Positions 20,040-31,550 of a DNA stretch of 64,000 bases are shown here, piece after piece. Source of the stretch: Prorocentrum cordatum (Eukaryota; Sar; Dinophyceae; Prorocentrales; Prorocentraceae); contig CAUYUJ010007402.1 of NCBI GenBank assembly GCA_963575745.1, forward strand, positions 112,535 to 176,534, written 5' to 3'. Each line of letters opens with the position of its first letter. Position 1 is the first letter of the stretch. A model generated the notes under the pieces. That model made no database searches, was not told where the DNA came from, and worked only from the letters and a program-made list of their open reading frames with translations. The position numbers and the translations under genes are program-made.

Positions 20040-21262
20040 CATTTGGGCCTTCGGTGGAACTCCTTATGGGGCCACGAATCGTGTGAGCGTGTGCCGACAT
20101 GGGTGCGGTGGGCGCATGCGAACGCAGCCACTGGAGCCTTCGGTGGAGATCCCCATGGGGCCACGAAACGTGTGAGGGGTGTGCCGAACTAGGTGCGGTG
20201 GGCGCATGCGAACGCAGCCACGGGGGCCTTCGGTGAGGCTCCCTATGGGGCCACGAAACGTGTGATGGGGTGTGCCGAAATGGGTGCGGTGGGCGCATGC
20301 GAACGCAGCCACTGGGGCCTTCGGTGGAGCTCCCTATGGGGCCACGAAGCGTGTGAGGGGTGTGCCGAACTGGGTGCGGTGGGCGCATGCGAACGCAGCC
20401 ACGGGGGCCTTGGGTGAGGCTCCCTATGGGGCCACGAAACGTGTGAGGGGTGTGCCGAAATGGGCGCGCGGTGGGCGCATGTGAACGCAGCCACTGGGGC
20501 CTTCGGTGGAGCTCCCTGTGGGGCCACGAAACGTGTGAGGGGTGTGCCGAATTAGGTGCGGTGGGCGCATGCGAAAGCAGCCACGGGGGCCTTCGGTGAG
20601 GCTCCCTATGGGGCCACGAAACGTGTGAGGGGTGTGCCGAAATCGGTGTGGTGGGCGCATGTCAACGCAGCCACTGGGACCTTCGGTGGAGCTCCCTGTG
20701 GGGCCACGAAACGTGTGAGGGGTGTGCCGAAATCGATGCGGTGGGCGCATGTGAACGCAGCCACTGGGGCCTTCGGTGGAGCTCCCTATGGGGCCACGAA
20801 GCGTGTGAGGGGTGTGCCGAACTGGGCGCGGTGGGCGCATGCGATCGCAGCCACGGGGGCCTTGGGTGAGGCTCCCTATGGGGCCACGAAACGTGTGAGG
20901 GGTGTGCCGGACTGGGTGCGGTGGGCGCATGCGAACGCAGCCACGGGGGCTTTGGGTGAGGCCCCCTATGGGGCCACGAAACGTGTGAGGGGTGTGCCGA
21001 AATGGGTGCGGTGGGCGCATGTGAACGCAGCCACGGGGGCCTTCGGTGAGGCTCCCTATGGGGCCACGAAACGTGTGAGGGGTGTGCCGAAATCGATGCG
21101 GTGGGCGCATGTGAACGCAGCCACTGGGGCCTTCGGTGGAGCTCCCTGTGGGGCCACGAAACGTGTGAGGGGAGCGCCGAAATCGATGCGGTGGGCGCAT
21201 GCGAACGCAGCCACAGGGGCCTTCGGTGAGGCTCCCTATGGGGCCACGAAACGTGTGATGGG
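20040..21262 (+). repeat. 90-bp satellite array 1 (14 copies)
   Basis: CCACG boxes lie at 20072, 20161, 20251, 20342, 20432, 20524, 20614 and then every 90 bp to 21244. A unit reads GGCGCATGCGAACGCAGCCA, GGGGCCTTCGGTGGAGCTCC, TATGGGGCCACGAAACGTGT and GAGGGGTGTGCCGAAATGGG. From copy 6 on the period is exactly 90 bp, so long ORFs run through it on both strands (30-residue repeats; minus strand HTFRGPIGSSTEGPSGCVRM). Confidence 0.95.
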
Positions 21263-21263
21263 G

Positions 21264-21592
<329 letters not shown>

Positions 21593-21929
21593 GTCCTCTT
21601 CATCTTTCTTATCTCTTTCGTTTTCTTCTGGCTCCGCAGGCGCCTAGGCGCCGCTCGCCATTTTCCAGATCAGAGCGTGACGCGCCGAGCCCAGTGCAGC
21701 CCCGCACTCCTATTCGCATCTGCGGGGGTTATGGCACACGTGAATATACACATATGCCTCTATATATACATACGTACACAAGAATCGCGTCTCAAATCCC
21801 GCGCGCTTGCGCTTCGATGAAATGCACAGTCACTGACTTTTCAGGTGAGCTTCAAGAGCTCGTCTGAAAATTCGTCTGAAAAGTCAAAACCTTCGAAAAA
21901 CGTTTTTTAATGTGTTACTATACAATGTG

Positions 21930-22125
21930 TGTGTGTCGACGCAAACGTGCGCATTAGAAGCCCTGAGAATGCCATCTGGGCCTCTCTCAAAACTAGGCAC
22001 TGGCGGTAAACCGTCAACCAAGTTACCGCCGGTGGACTCGTAGAGCTTCTTAACATTAATACGCATTCGATATATTACTTCTGCTTTCTCTCGATTTGTA
22101 TTGCACCGTAACATCCAAAGGATCC
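21930..22125 (-). CDS. Short exon candidate, unknown
   Basis: The minus strand reads NREKAEVIYRMRINVKKLYE, STGGNLVDGLPPVPSFERGP and DGILRASNAHVC, which looks like real protein rather than shadow sequence. It ends in an AT-rich region. No splice sites fixed and no family recognised. Confidence 0.25.
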
Positions 22126-22302
22126 GAATTGACTCCAACATTCCTTAGACGTCAACCCAAATCGAGAAACTCACGGCCGAGCATGAGTACTGGCTGCTTT
22201 CGTACCTGTCATGCTTCCAACAGTTGGAATACCAGCATCGTGAACACACCGCCACAATGGTTCCATTATCTACAGATTTCATTATCGTCATCATTCTTGT
22301 GC

Positions 22303-22366
22303 ACAACAACAACATCATCATCACCATCACCATCACCATCACCATCACCATCACCATCACCATCAC

Positions 22367-22413
<47 letters not shown>

Positions 22414-22414
22414 G

Positions 22415-22453
<39 letters not shown>

Positions 22454-22625
22454 AGTCATAGTCATTACAATCAGCATCGCCAGCACCACCAATATCATCA
22501 CATGTTTTATCAACAGAATCGTCATCATCACTACCATCAGCATGTTTACTATCATCGTGATCACCAACATCATCAGCATCATCGTCATCATCATCACCGT
22601 CGTCATCATCAACAGTATCAGTATC
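22303..22625. repeat. (CAT/CAC)n microsatellite
   Basis: A CATCAC block, then pure CAT (about 22360-22452), then a degenerate CAT tract to about 22625, followed by a CT-rich stretch to 22700. Confidence 0.95.
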
Positions 22626-22639
22626 AGTATCTTTTCCTT

Positions 22640-23440
22640 CTCCTTTTCCTCCTCCTCTTCCTCCTTCGTCTCCTGCTTCCTTCTGCTGTCACATTCGCAG
22701 CAGTGAATCCAGACGAGCTGAGCACGCAAGCATGAACACAGCTCACATGAAAACCCGAAGAGCGAATGAGAGAAACAGAGAGAGGGAGAGAGAGAGGGAC
22801 AACACATAAAAATACCACTAAAAACAATCCAAACCACGGGATTGGAAAGAGCGCGAATTGCTTAGATTGTCTCCTCTGCCAAGGTACGTTCCCACCATGA
22901 TTTCGGAAAGAAGCGGCATCCACTCGCTAGGAGTGGGAGTAGCCATGAACAATACAGGAGAGATGAGGAGACAGTGAAACAGACGCGCACTGCGTGACCA
23001 GGCCACCCCGCGTCCTGTGGCTGACCCCATTTCAAGAAGCTCCCCACACGACTCCCGAGCAAATGGGATCGGAGAATCGGGCCGCACCGCCGATGCATCG
23101 GCAATGCATCGGCGCTGTAACGGCAACGTCAGTGATGTTTCGGTAACGTCGGCGCGGAGAAAATCCACCCCAACTACTTCCAGCATCGCCGATCCATCGG
23201 CAATGCGGAGCAATCATCCGACCCCATCTACTTGGAACTCCCTTGGGAGGCTTGCACTTTATAACTAATCGAACATCCGGCGCGTACCCGAATGCCCGCA
23301 GGGCGCGAACACGCGCGCCCGGGCCGTCCAAAGCCATCTGCAAGGCAACGCGGCGCCCCCCCTCCCCACCCACATGCCGTCGGAGATCCCTGGACTAGCC
23401 CGCGCCCCCCTGGAATCCGCCGACCCCACAGGCGTGTGAG
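22640..23440. other. Gene-free stretch with GATGCATCGG motifs
   Basis: A CT-rich tract and a short GAGA run (22770-22800) come first. At 23075-23215 there are several CGCCGATGCATCGGC-like palindromic motifs and ATCGCCGATCCATCGGCAAT, which relate this part to dispersed repeat C. No protein-like frame. Confidence 0.5.
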
Positions 23441-25690
23441 GTAAAAGGGCGGGACTCCCCACCACGCCCCCACCAAGCCCCGGCCCCGGCCACCTCGACC
23501 TCCTGGGCGTCCCAGCCACCTCGACCTCCTGTGCGTGGTGTTTTGGGGCACCCCCTCCCTGCAAAAAGTCGCGCCGGCATCCCGCACCGCGTCTGACATT
23601 CCCAGCCACCTCGACCTCCTGGGCGTTGTGTTTTCGGGCATCCCCACCCTGCAAAAACTCGCGCCGGCCTCCCCCCCAACCGCGTCTGACATCCCCATCC
23701 ACCTCGACCTCCTGGGCGTGGTGTTTTCGGGCCTCCCCACCCTGCCAATACTCGCGCTGGCACTTACGTCCCCACTGCGCCTGACTCCGCCAACCCCCGG
23801 CGTCTAGGGTCTCAGGGGCCACCCACTCTGCAAAAATCGGGTCGGGCGAAAGGGGGGGATAGCAAAGGGAGGGTTTGAGAATCAGCTCACGTAGCTGATT
23901 TTCCCACCGCGCCTGACACCGCCAGCCCCCTGGCGCCCTGGGCCGAAGTTCTCAAGGGCCACCCACCCTGCAAAAACCTTGCCGGCACCCCCCACCACGC
24001 CCCCCACCGCAAATGACACCGCCAGCCCCCTGGCGTCCTGGGCCTGGGTTCTCAGGGGCCACCCACCCTGCAAAAACCTCGCTGGCATCCCCACCACGCC
24101 CCACCGCGCCTCACACCGCCAGCCCCCTGACGTCCTCGGCCTTGGTTCTCAAGGGGCCACTCGCCCTGCAAAAACCTCGCAAGCACCCCCCACCACCACG
24201 CCCTCCACCGCGCCCCCACCGCAAATGACACCGCCAGCCCCCTGGCGTCCTGGGCCTAGGTTCTCAGTGGCCACCCACCCTGCAAAAACCTCGCAAGCAC
24301 CCCCCCCCACCCTGCCCCCCACCGTGCCCCCACCGCGACTGACACCGCAAGCCCCCTGGCGTCCTGGGCCTCGGCACCCACCCTGCAAAAACTTCGCCGG
24401 CATCCCCACCACGGCCCCCACCACGCCCCCCACCGCGCCTGACACCGCCAGCCCATGGCGTCCTGAGCCGAGGTTCTCAGGGGCCGCCCACCCTGTAAAA
24501 ACCTCGCTGGCACCCCCCACCACGCCCCCCACCACGCCTCCAGCCCCCTGGCGTCCTGGGCCTAGGTTCTCCGAAGCCACCTACCCTGCAAAAACATCGA
24601 CACCGCCAGCCTCCTGGCGCCCTGGGCCTGGGTTCTCAAGGGCCACCCACTCTGCGAAAACATGGAGGGCACCACCACGCCTGACACCGCCAGCCCACCG
24701 CGCCTGACACCGCCAGCCCCCTGACGTCCTGGGCCTAGGTTCTCAAAGGGCCACCCACCCAGCAAAAACCTTGCCACCACCCCCCACCACGCCCCCACCG
24801 CGCCTGACACCGCCAGCCCCCTGGCGACCCGGGCCAAGGGGCCACCCACCCTGCAAAACCTAGCCGGCACCCCCCACCGCGCCCCCACCGCGCCTGACAC
24901 CGCCAGCCCCATGGCGTCCTGGGCCTGGCTTCTCTGGGGCCACCCACTCTGCAAAAACCTCGCAGGCCCCCCCCCCACAACGCGCCCGCCACCACGCCCC
25001 CCACCGCGCCTGACACCGCCAGCCCCCTGGCGTCCTGGGCATAGGTTCTCAGGGGCCACCCACCCTGCAAAAACCGCCAGCCCCCTGGCGTCCTTGGCCT
25101 TGGTTCTCAAGGGGCCACCCACCCTACAAAACCCCGTCGGCACCACCACACACACCCCACCACGCCGCCACCGCGCCTGACACCGCCAGCCCACTGGTGT
25201 CGTGGGCCTAGGTTCGCAGGGGCCACTCACCTGCAAAAACCTCGCCAGCATCGTCCACAACGCCCTCCACCACGCCCCCGCCGCGCCTGACACCGCCAGC
25301 CCGTTGGTGTGGTGGGCTTAAGTTTTCAGGGGCCACCCACACTGCAAAAACCTCGCCGCCACACCCCACCACGCCCCACACCGCGCCCCACACCACGCGC
25401 CCACCGCACCTGACACCGCCAGCCCCTTGGCGCCCTGGGCCTAAGTTCTCAGGAGCCACCCACCTTGCAGAAACCTCGCTGGCACCCCCCATGGCACCAC
25501 GCCCTCCATCACGCACCCACCGCGGCTGACACCGCCAACCCACTGGCGTCCTGGGCCTAGGTTTTCAGGACCCACCCTGAAAAAACCTTGCCGGATCCGC
25601 CCACCACGCGCCCCATCACGCCCCCACCGCGTCTGACACCGCCAGCCCCCTGGCGTCCTGGACCTCGGGTCTCAGGAGCCACCCACCTTT
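23440..25690. repeat. ~105-bp satellite, two subfamilies, about 20 copies
   Basis: Units at 23440-23830 are built on CCACCTCGACCTCCTGGGCG and CACCCTGCAAAAACTCGC. Units at 23890-25690 are built on GCGCCTGACACCGCCAGCCC, CCTGGCGTCCTGGGCCTAGG, TTCTCAGGGGCCACCCACCC and TGCAAAAACCTCGC. Spacing is irregular (about 70-120 bp). ORFs through it are Gly/Ala/Trp-rich artefacts. Confidence 0.9.
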
Positions 25691-25699
25691 CAAAAACCT

Positions 25700-25904
25700 C
25701 GCTGGCATCCATCATTGTCGTTGTGCCGTCGTCGTCCTCCTCCTCCTGCTTCTCCTCCTCCTCCTCCTTCAGGGTCGGCGGCACCGGCCGCACGGCCTTC
25801 GCAATCGATGCAAATTCCAGGATCCCCCATCTTCTTCCAGTGATCTCATGGATCTCCCTCTTCCCCTCCAATTTCCCAGTCCCCACATTCACAAGAAAAT
25901 CCAC
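25700..25904 (-). CDS. Exon candidate, acidic tail, unknown
   Basis: From 25904 the minus strand reads MDFLVNVGTGKLEGKREIHE, ITGRRWGILEFASIAKAVRP, VPPTLKEEEEEKQEEEDDD, then enters the ~105-bp satellite. The first 55 residues are non-repetitive and protein-like. The Glu/Asp run comes from a CTC-rich tract. Unknown family. The frame past about 25690 is satellite. Confidence 0.35.
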
Positions 25905-26148
25905 GTTTAGTTCATTTATGTTTGTGCCGATGTTTTCCTCCTGACTCTACTGCAGTCCGTGCCTCGCCCTCCTCTGGCAGTCCGTGCCGTGACCTCAGCT
26001 GCTCCCACGGCCTTCTCCCTTCGACGAGCGAGGAGGCCAGCACGTCTCCTGTACCGTCGGGCAGGCCCCTCCCTCGGATCAGGAGCGGTGTGCAGCCTCC
26101 TCCTGGCGCGGCCTGGGAGGCAAGCAAGCCTATCCGACGAAGCCTCGG

Positions 26149-26242
<94 letters not shown>
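26149..26242 (+). repeat. Poly(A), 94 nt
   Basis: An uninterrupted 94-nt A run. No target-site duplication or clear retrocopy was found around it. Confidence 0.95.
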
Positions 26243-26244
<2 letters not shown>

Positions 26245-26494
26245 GTCGATATGTTAGTTTTAGCCGACTTCACTGTTTCGTAGTTGTTGGCATCAGGAGG
26301 CCGTCTTCGGACCCGGGACCGCCGGAAACGGACCCAGAGCGAAAAAGTTCAACCTGGGAAGTCCCCAGACGATGATTCGACACGACCTCCAAAATATACA
26401 TTACTTTTCCAGGGGGAAAGCTGGAATGATTCATATCCAGCGAAGCTATGCGATTCGTTTCGATATAATGAATTTCCAAAAAGGACCAGGCGAG

Positions 26495-28012
26495 CGTGAG
26501 TGTGAGTGTCAGTGTGATTGTGTGAGTGCGAGTGTGAGTGTGAGTGTCGGCGTGAGTGTGAGTGTGAGTGTGGGTGTGAGTTTGAGCGTGAGTGTGGGTG
26601 CGAATGTGAGTGCGAGCGTGAGTGCGACTGTGGGTGTGAGTGCGAGCGCGAGTGCGAGTGCGAATGAGTGTGTGCCAGTGTGAATATCAGTGTGAGAGCG
26701 AGTGTGAGTGCCAGTGTAAGTGTAAGTGCGTGTAAGCGTGAGTGTGAGTGCGAGTGCGAGTGTGAGTGCCAGTGTAAGTGTGAGTGTGTAAGTGTGAGTG
26801 TGAGAGTGAGTCTGAGAGTGGATGTGGGTGCGAGAGCAAGTGTGAGTGTAAATGTGGGTGTGAGTGTAAGTATGAGTGCGAAAGTGCGTGTAGGTGTAAG
26901 TGTCAGTGTGAGTATGAGTGTGAGTGTGTCTGTGAGTGCGAAAGCGAGTGTGAGTGCCAGTGAAAGTATGAGTGTGAGTGCGAGTGTGAGTGTGGGTGCG
27001 AGTGTGAGTGCGGGTGCGAGTGTGAGTGTGAATGTGAGGTGAGTGTGAGTGTAAGTGTAACTGCGAGTGTGAGTGAGCGTGTGAGTTCGACTGCGAGTGT
27101 GCGTGTGAATCTGTGAGTGCGGGTGTGAGTGCGAGTGTGGATGTGAGTGTGCGTGCGACTGAGTGTAAGTGTGAGTGTGAGTGCGAGTGAGAGTGCGAAT
27201 GTGAATGCGAGCGCGAGTGTGGGAATGAGCGTGAGTGCGAGGGTGAGTGGGAGTGTGTGCGTGCGTGTGTGCGCGTGTGCGCGTGTGCGCGTGCGTGCGT
27301 GCGTGCGCGTGCGCGTGCGCGTGCGCGTGCGCGTGCGCGTGCGCGTGCGCCTGCGCGTGCGCGTGCGCGTGCGCGTGTGCGTCTTCGTGTGCGTCTGCGT
27401 GTGCGTGTGCGTGTGGCGTGTGTGGGCGTGTGTGGGCGTGTGCGGGCGTGTGCGGGCGTGTGAGGGCGTGTGTGTGTGTGTGTGTGTGCGCGTGTGTGCG
27501 TGTGCGTGTGCGTGTGCGTGTGCGTGTGCGAGTGCGTGTGCGTGTGGCGTTGCGTGTGCGTGTGCGTTGTGCGTGTGCGTGTGCGTGTGTGCGTGTGTGC
27601 GCGTGTCCGCGTGTGCGCGTGTGCGCGTGTGTGCGTGTGCGCGTGTGCGCGTGTGCGCGTGTGCGCGTGTGCGCGTGTGCGCTGCGCGTGCGCGCGTGCG
27701 CGTGTGCGCGTGTGCGCGTGTGCGTGCGTGCGTGTGTGCGTGTGTGCGCGTGTGCGTGCGTGCCGTGTGTGCGTGTGTGCGTGTGTGCGTGTGTGCCGTG
27801 TGTGCGTGTGTGCGTGTGTGCGTGTGTGCGTGTGTGCGTGTGTGCGTGTGTGCGTGTGTGCGTGTGTGCGCGTGTGCGTGTGTGCGTGTGTGCGTGTGTG
27901 CGTGTGTGCGCGTGTGCGTGTCTGCGTGTGTGCGTGTGTGCGTGTGTGCGTGTGTGCGCGTGTGCGTGTGTGCGTGTGTGCGTGTGTGCGCGTGTGCGCG
28001 TGTGCGTTTTTT
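26495..28012. repeat. 1.5-kb GT-rich simple repeat
   Basis: The left part (26495-27250) is GTGAGTGTGAGTGC-type; the right part (27250-28012) is GTGTGCGTGTGCGC-type with long alternating purine-pyrimidine runs. The 614-codon His/Thr ORF on the minus strand is low-complexity shadow sequence. Confidence 0.95.
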
Positions 28013-28164
28013 TACGCGCTAGTGCGCACAGCCAAGCTGCACACGCGGCAGCCACCAGGGCCGCCCCGACCGAGCCCCGCGGCCCGATCGAACCATGCAA
28101 CGCGACGGCAGGACCCAAGTCCACGCCACAGCAGGGGCACGGCGGCGCTCGCCCCTTAGGGCAA

Positions 28165-28352
28165 GCGGCGCGCGAAGCGTGCGAAACGCGCACACGCGGA
28201 GGCTAAGCCACGCGAAGCGTGCGAAATATAGCATAACATCAAACTCGCCTTGGAGGATATCACGCGAAGCGTGCAGCATACACAACCAACTGAATGAACC
28301 GTTGAAGTGAACAGCACGGTAACACGCTCGGAGTGGTGCCACGCGGAGCGTG
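28165..28352. repeat. Four CACGC-GAA-GCGTG hairpins
   Basis: CACGCGAAGCGTG is exact at 28209-28221 and 28261-28273. A variant with GCGCGC in the left arm is at 28167-28182, and one with a GGA loop is at 28340-28352. Each is a five-base stem with a three-base loop. They lie just past the 3' end of the LINE coding region. Confidence 0.8.
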
Positions 28353-28522
28353 AGAATGGAAAAATGAACTCCGAAGCACAAGTGCACAGCGCCAAAAGCC
28401 GAGACTCAAAAGCAACAGCGCACACTGCCTCAGAGAATTAAGATTGCGAGATGGGCTTCCGAGACTTGGGATCCTTGCCCAAAAGAATCAGGTCCCTGCG
28501 CTGCTGGCGAACTCTGCCAGCA

Positions 28523-29504
28523 TCATCTCCTTTGCGAGGGTGTCCTGTGCAATCCTTCCCAAAGGTCACGGACGAGCCCCTCACGTTCACGAACAAAGTA
28601 GCAACATTTCATACATGCACGGTAGCCGTGGGCAATGCGGATGTCATGTCCTCTCGCCATGTCGGCAGGCCCCACGTCCGTCGCGCCAGCCCTGCTCGAC
28701 GAGGCAGCCGACGCCTGCGGATCGTCACCACTGTGCCGTGCAGCACCGCCACCGTCGCCGCTGCCAGCATCACTGCCGCTGGCCTGCGAAACAGCAGCCG
28801 CGGCAACCGCTGCTGCCACGAACCGAGCTGCTGCTGCAGGTCGTTTCACCCCCGACGTGTCAGACGAGCGCGGGGCACTGGACACAGGCCGTGGGGCGCA
28901 GGGCAGGCTGTGCAGCTTGCGCCTGGAATGCTCGGTTGCAGCATATCGCCCGCACTTGGAGCATCTCCAGCAGCTTTCCTCGACCACGAAATCGTGCTCC
29001 GTGAGGCTGAGCCGAATCTTCGGCGGAGACTTGATAACCACATCCGTGCCAATGTCATCACGGGCGGCGGACGCTGGGGCACCAGCACAGGAAGCCCAAG
29101 CCACAACACCGTCCACCATCAAGTGTGAGCGCCTGATCCTCGTCCTGTCGGCTTCACCCAAGGCGCACGGACGAGTGGCGTGCTTGGCCCAATCGTCGGC
29201 CTCGAGGTCACCCCGTCGCCCCCAACGAGACAAGCGACCTGCTCCCAACGAGACAAGCGACAAGAGTGCCGTGCCCTGTTACTTTGAGCACGGTGAGCCC
29301 GTCAGGGCCAAGCCCACCAAAGTCTTCAATAGCACTCCAAACCATACGCCACAAGAAAGCCCAGCTGTGAGAGGCACCGCACGTGCCTTCAGGTCCACGC
29401 ACCAGAAGACCGTCAACCACGGTGCTGGCATCAATCCTCACAGTGATGGGGCGCCAGGCTGCGACGAAGAAGAATGAGCACTGCGAGGAGCCCGGCACCT
29501 TCAA
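28523..29504 (-). pseudogene. LINE 3' coding part: RNase H end and C-terminal zinc motifs
   Basis: The 29504-29208 frame gives PITVRIDASTVVDGLLVRG and LTVLKVTGH, the middle of an RNase H fold. This enzyme degrades the RNA strand of the RNA-DNA hybrid after reverse transcription. The next frame (from 29263) gives GDLEADDWAKHAT, matching the final conserved Asp region. Further on come CWRCSKCGRYA with a later PC (28972-28898) and IRIAHGYRACMKCCYFVRER (about 28640-28560), two Cys/His motifs that probably bind zinc or nucleic acid. The frame ends near 28523. Frameshifts near 29450 and 29240 break the domain. Confidence 0.75.
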
Positions 29505-29522
29505 CAGATTGATGCATCCCCA

Positions 29523-31550
29523 TCAGCGGCGACCCGACCCCAAGGCGCGAATGGCACACTTCGGACCAGGGTCGCACCAGCCAGGCCCGAGGGGCATCTG
29601 CACCACCGCACAGCCAGCCATGCCGTAGTCAAGGTCGAGGTCGAAGGCCGAGCAATCGGTAAACAGCTCGTCGTTGTGAAAAGGCATAGCACCATTCCCC
29701 AGAATCCACTTGACAGCCGAAAGAATCTCATCCTGGGGTGGCTGCCACACCACCTGCGGTCGTACCAGCAACAACCGCTCGACCAGCGTGACGATGTTGG
29801 GGTGGTCCGCCTGCCTCTGGAGCGCGGCGATGGCGGCTGGCAGCTCCGCCTGCGGCCAGTGGTGAGCACACTCCATATGACGATGCCAAAGCGTACCGAC
29901 ATGCCCTGGGCACAACTTACAATCTTCTGAACGAGCATACCGAGGTTCATTGTGAAAGCGTCGATGGTTGGTCCACTGGCCGCCGACGATGAGCGACCTG
30001 GCATGCCGCCGCTCCTCTGCACCAAGGGTGGGCCAATCGCGCCCTTCCGACGCCGTCGGCCGTCCTCGATGAATCCACTTCCTCAGTTGTGCGATTTTGA
30101 ACCCGTTGTCCAAATGCGGCAGCTCGTCAGCAACCTTCTGAAACTGCCACCAAAGAACTGCTTTCCGAACCACTTGCTTCGTATACCACGGCGAGAAGTC
30201 CAGCGGCTTATACACTGCGCCAGTCGCCGAATTGATCCAGGTGCTGATGCTGGCCGCCGCCCAGCCGACTCGCAGCAGGGACATGAAAGCAGCGCTGATG
30301 GGCCCACGAACTTGGGCCCAAGACTTCACATGGGTGGATGTCCACGCCAGCACAGAAGACAGAATGGATTGCGGCAGCCACTTGTCCCAGACTGCACGAT
30401 GCAACATACACACTGGACCGATGGCGGCTCGAAAGATGGGGTCGAGCTCGCGCACAAGCGACAACATGAGACTGAGCGCGCGACTCTTGCCGTCCACTCG
30501 GGCCTCCGTGGAACGAAAGGCAACCGAACGAACGGACTGAAGGTCGGCGTCGCTGAGCCCCGCGCAGTTCACACTGCACGCGTAACCTGCCTCGAGGCCC
30601 TGCTTGGCGATGCGGGCAGCGATAGCACGTCGACCTCCATTTCCCAAGAGTCGCCGTGCTCTAGGTACCCGTCGCCCCGCTGCACGAAGGCGCGCTCGTC
30701 GCACCTGTCGCCCAAGCGCGCGCCCTTGAGCGAAGTCCGTGCACAGGTTCCTCGCGTGTCTGGCGGCTTGAGCACCAGTGATCGCGATCAGCTTGGCCTT
30801 CAGAGTCTGGGTGAGGGCCGTGCTCGAAGCAAGAACCTGCGAATTCTTGGCAGCGATGCGGACGCTGTCCCTGCTGAGACCGTTCACCAGCACCTGCGCC
30901 GCCATGACGATGTCTCGGCTCGCCCTATGCTCTCCACCGTGCCGCTGGAGGACCAGGTCATCGACCACGATGGCGGTCGACACCGTGGGCACGGCCCGCT
31001 GCATGCGATCAACACTTTCAATCAGCCGCAGCTTCATGAAGGTGGTGGCAAAAGAATCACCTGCGAGCACGGTCTGGTGCACGTATACCAGGTCGGAGAC
31101 AGCGCCATCCAAAACAAGAGCACGTGCCTTGGTATAAATATCCAGTTGCAGCTTCAACAACCACAAGGGAAACGAGAACTTCTGAGCCAACCTCAACAAA
31201 GGTTATGCCTGATCAGCTCGAAAGCTTTCCACAAATCCAGCAGTAACGTTGCAGTGGCCCAGTCAGCGCTGGGACCCTCATCAATCGTCATGGAGACCCA
31301 CTCGCTCCAGACCAGCTGTTGCCATACAGCACGATCACAGCTCTTGCCAGCCGGCGCCTGCCAATAGCCGCGATCGCGGGCGGCCTCCCACACTGCGGCT
31401 ATGGGCCGTCGCAACCGCCCATGCACTCGAACAAGCGCGGCAAGAAGGGCGATAGGCCGCACTCCACCTTCACGGTTGGGAATAAACGCAAGCTTATTGA
31501 TAAACTATGACCAGCGACATTGCCATTCGACCATCTCGAGGAGACCTGCG
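29523..31550 (-). pseudogene. LINE reverse transcriptase, zinc motif and start of RNase H
   Basis: This part copies element RNA into DNA at the target site. FIPNREGGVRPIALLAALV opens the RT domain and lies just after an in-frame TAG (31505-31507). Motif A is LLLDLWKAFELI (Asp codon near 31236). A frameshift in a T run near 31200 follows. Then come motif-B-like LAGDSFATTFMKL (about 31061-31029) and motif C AIVVDDLVL (about 30970-30945), where the usual YADD is VVDD. A 400-residue connection follows, including TWINSATGAVYKPLDFSPWY. It ends in CKLCPGHVGTLWHRHMEC (29868-29921), a CX2C...HXHX2C motif as in post-RT zinc knuckles. FTDCSAFDLDL (about 29663) starts the RNase H domain. Confidence 0.85.

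Noticed and set aside
21655-21675. Spliced-leader relic (CGCTCGCCATTTTCCAG)
   Set aside because: Only GCCATTTT is shared with the dinoflagellate spliced leader, too short to support the call. No better match was noticed in the window.
26349-28193. 614-codon minus-strand ORF rich in His and Thr
   Set aside because: It is the GT microsatellite read in one frame; composition and period explain it fully.
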